A stretch of DNA of 5,480 nt from Tannerellaceae bacterium. Its GTDB lineage: Bacteria > Bacteroidota > Bacteroidia > Bacteroidales > Tannerellaceae. Location of the stretch: positions 1-5,480 of the forward strand of contig JAIRYL010000068.1 of assembly GCA_031267775.1 (NCBI GenBank). The letters run 5' to 3'. This document shows, one piece after another, positions 4,084-5,480 of the stretch; the stretch's first letter is position 1, and each line of letters opens with the position of its first letter. Made by a program: the position numbers and the translations under genes. The notes below the pieces were generated by a model. That model was not told where the DNA came from. It saw only the letters and a program-made list of their open reading frames with translations, and did not search any database.

Positions 4084-5295
4084 ATGAAAAAGAAAGTAGT
4101 ATTAGCATTCAGCGGCGGACTTGATACGTCTTACTGCGCCATGTATCTGGCTAAAGATATGGGCTACGAAGTATACACCGCCCTTGCCAACACCGGCGGG
4201 TTTACCGAAAAAGAATGTAAAGCCATTGAAGAAAAAGCCCTCAGGCTGGGCGCCGTCAAGCATGTTACGCTCAATATTGAACAGGAGTATTACGAGAAGA
4301 GCATCAAATACATGGTTTTCGGAAACGTATTGCGTAACGGGACGTATCCTCTTTCGGTTAGCTCGGAACGTATTTTCCAGGCTCTGGCAACAATCCGGTA
4401 TGCAAAAGAAATCGACGCCAACGCCGTAGCGCACGGCAGTACCGGCGCAGGTAACGACCAGATTCGTTTCGACCTGACGTTTAACGTTCTGGCGCCCGAT
4501 ATAGAAATTATTACGCCTACCCGCGACCGGAATCTGAGCCGCGAGTACGAAATTAATTACCTGAAGGAAAACGGGTATGAAACCGATTTCAGGAAAATGG
4601 AATATTCCATCAACAAAGGCCTTTGGGGAACAAGCATTGGCGGCAAGGAAACGTTACATTCCAACCAGACATTACCCGAAACCGCTTATCCGTCTCAATT
4701 AAATATTGACGAAAACGAAACGGAAGAAGACGTTTATATTGATTTTGCAGACGGAGAAATTGCCGGCGTAAACGGCCTTACGTACAAAAACAAAGTAGAC
4801 GCTATCCGCAAGGTGGAAGAATTAGGCGCGCGCTGGGCTATCGGACGGGATATGCACGTGGGCGATACGATTATCGGCGTCAAAGGGCGCGTAGGCTTTG
4901 AAGCGGCCGGATCGCTGCTTATTATCGACGCGCATAAACTGCTGGAAAAACATACGCTTACCAAATGGCAGCAATACTGGAAAGAGCAGATTGCTACCTG
5001 GTACGGCATGTTTCTGCACGAAGCTCAATACCTTGAACCCGTTATGCGCGATATGGAAGCGTTTCTGCAAAGCGCTCAAAAGCATGTTACCGGGCGCGTA
5101 TTCATTACGTTGCGTCCCTATTCCTATACGCTGGTCGGAATAGAAAGCGAACATGATTTAATGCGGAGCGATTTTGGCGTATACGGCGAAGAACAAAAAG
5201 CCTGGACTGCCCAGGACGCCAAAGGATTTACCAAAATACTGGGCAACCAGATGAAGATATATTATAATGTGAACAAGGAACAAAATCATGATTAA
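4084..5295 (+). CDS. argG: Argininosuccinate synthase
   Basis: This cytoplasmic enzyme joins citrulline and aspartate, using ATP, to form argininosuccinate, the penultimate intermediate of arginine synthesis. The 403-residue length is standard. The N-terminal PP-loop for ATP is VLAFSGGLDTSYC (6-18). HGSTGAGNDQIRFD (117-130) is the conserved citrulline/aspartate-binding segment, and YSINKGLWGTSIGG (173-186) another family signature. The C-terminal part (from about 230) contains the synthetase dimerisation region and RVFITLRPYSYTLVGIES. It starts 18 bp after the GNAT stop without a recognisable ribosome site, and its last eight bases overlap the argC start, so translation of the two is probably coupled. 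All expected motifs are present and I see no damage. It lacks its own promoter and should be transcribed from argR. Confidence 0.97.
   Translation: MKKKVVLAFSGGLDTSYCAMYLAKDMGYEVYTALANTGGFTEKECKAIEEKALRLGAVKHVTLNIEQEYYEKSIKYMVFGNVLRNGTYPLSVSSERIFQALATIRYAKEIDANAVAHGSTGAGNDQIRFDLTFNVLAPDIEIITPTRDRNLSREYEINYLKENGYETDFRKMEYSINKGLWGTSIGGKETLHSNQTLPETAYPSQLNIDENETEEDVYIDFADGEIAGVNGLTYKNKVDAIRKVEELGARWAIGRDMHVGDTIIGVKGRVGFEAAGSLLIIDAHKLLEKHTLTKWQQYWKEQIATWYGMFLHEAQYLEPVMRDMEAFLQSAQKHVTGRVFITLRPYSYTLVGIESEHDLMRSDFGVYGEEQKAWTAQDAKGFTKILGNQMKIYYNVNKEQNHD
5275..5280 (+). promoter_or_regulatory. Ribosome binding site of argC inside argG
   Basis: AAGGAA ends seven bases before the argC ATG at 5288 and lies within the last codons of argG. 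It is the clearest Shine-Dalgarno-like site in the window and fixes the argC start. Confidence 0.55.
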
Positions 5296-5480
5296 GATTG
5301 GAATTGTCGGCGGCGCCGGATATACGGCCGGCGAGTTGATCCGTTTGCTGATTAACCACCCCGACGCAGAAATCGTTTTTGTAAACAGTTCAAGCAACGC
5401 GGGAAATAAAATAACCGACGTGCATGCCGGATTATATGGCGAAACGGATTTGGTTTTCACCGGCGAATTACCCTTAAAAG
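5288..5480 (+). CDS. argC: N-acetyl (or N-succinyl)-gamma-glutamyl-phosphate reductase, N-terminal part (cut by window edge)
   Basis: The enzyme reduces N-acylglutamyl phosphate to the semialdehyde with NADPH, the third step of arginine synthesis. I translated 64 codons from the ATG at 5288: MIKIGIVGGAGYTAGELIRL and onward. GIVGGAGYTAGEL is the Rossmann nucleotide-binding glycine motif typical of ArgC, and the later EIVFVNSSSNAGNKITDVH fits the family. The catalytic cysteine lies beyond the window. The start overlaps the argG stop by eight bases in another frame and has a good AAGGAA site. Family databases name the acetylated substrate; if this organism uses the succinylated route, the substrate would be N-succinylglutamyl phosphate. 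In related genomes argD usually follows. Confidence 0.95.
   Translation, partial: MIKIGIVGGAGYTAGELIRLLINHPDAEIVFVNSSSNAGNKITDVHAGLYGETDLVFTGELPLK

Noticed and set aside
1..5480. Search for CRISPR arrays, insertion sequences, integrases or phage genes.
   Set aside because: No spaced direct-repeat array, transposase, integrase or phage-like frame is present; the tRNA-His is intact and I see no attachment-site duplication of its 3' end.

Overview
The window looks like chromosomal DNA from a member of the Bacteroidota, most likely order Bacteroidales. Three things point there. Promoter-like sites match the Bacteroidetes consensus (TAnnTTTG at -7, TTTG about 19-20 bp upstream) rather than the E. 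coli one. Recognisable Shine-Dalgarno sites are mostly absent. The gene order argR, GNAT acyltransferase, argG, argC is characteristic of that group. I cannot name the genus from sequence alone.

The left half (1-2146) is all on the minus strand. It holds the N-terminal 151 codons of a class I fructose-bisphosphate aldolase (fbaB), cut by the window edge. Next come an ECF-type RNA polymerase sigma factor with no FecR-type anti-sigma gene beside it here, and an uncharacterised membrane protein with four predicted spans and a C-terminal His/Cys domain that may bind metal. Each of the three has its own candidate -7 box, so they look like separate transcription units that happen to be co-oriented.

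The centre (2147-3012) is largely intergenic. It holds a perfect 18-bp palindrome with a third copy of its half-site, a tRNA-His(GTG) on the minus strand with a near-consensus promoter, and a perfect 26-bp inverted repeat that starts two bases after the tRNA and probably acts as a bidirectional terminator. Between the tRNA promoter and argR lies a GC-rich island inside AT-rich DNA. It falls within a 120-codon minus-strand open frame that lacks a credible start; it may be a dispersed repeat or a gene remnant.

The right half (3013-5480) is a plus-strand arginine biosynthesis operon: argR (repressor), a GNAT enzyme that probably acylates glutamate at the head of the pathway, argG (argininosuccinate synthase) and the start of argC (N-acylglutamyl-phosphate reductase). 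Gaps are 30 and 18 bp, then an 8-bp overlap. Two ARG-box-like palindromes bracket the only promoter, which suggests that ArgR represses its own whole operon. The most rewarding items for follow-up are the GNAT enzyme with its Cys cluster, the ARG-box arrangement, and the intergenic palindrome and island.
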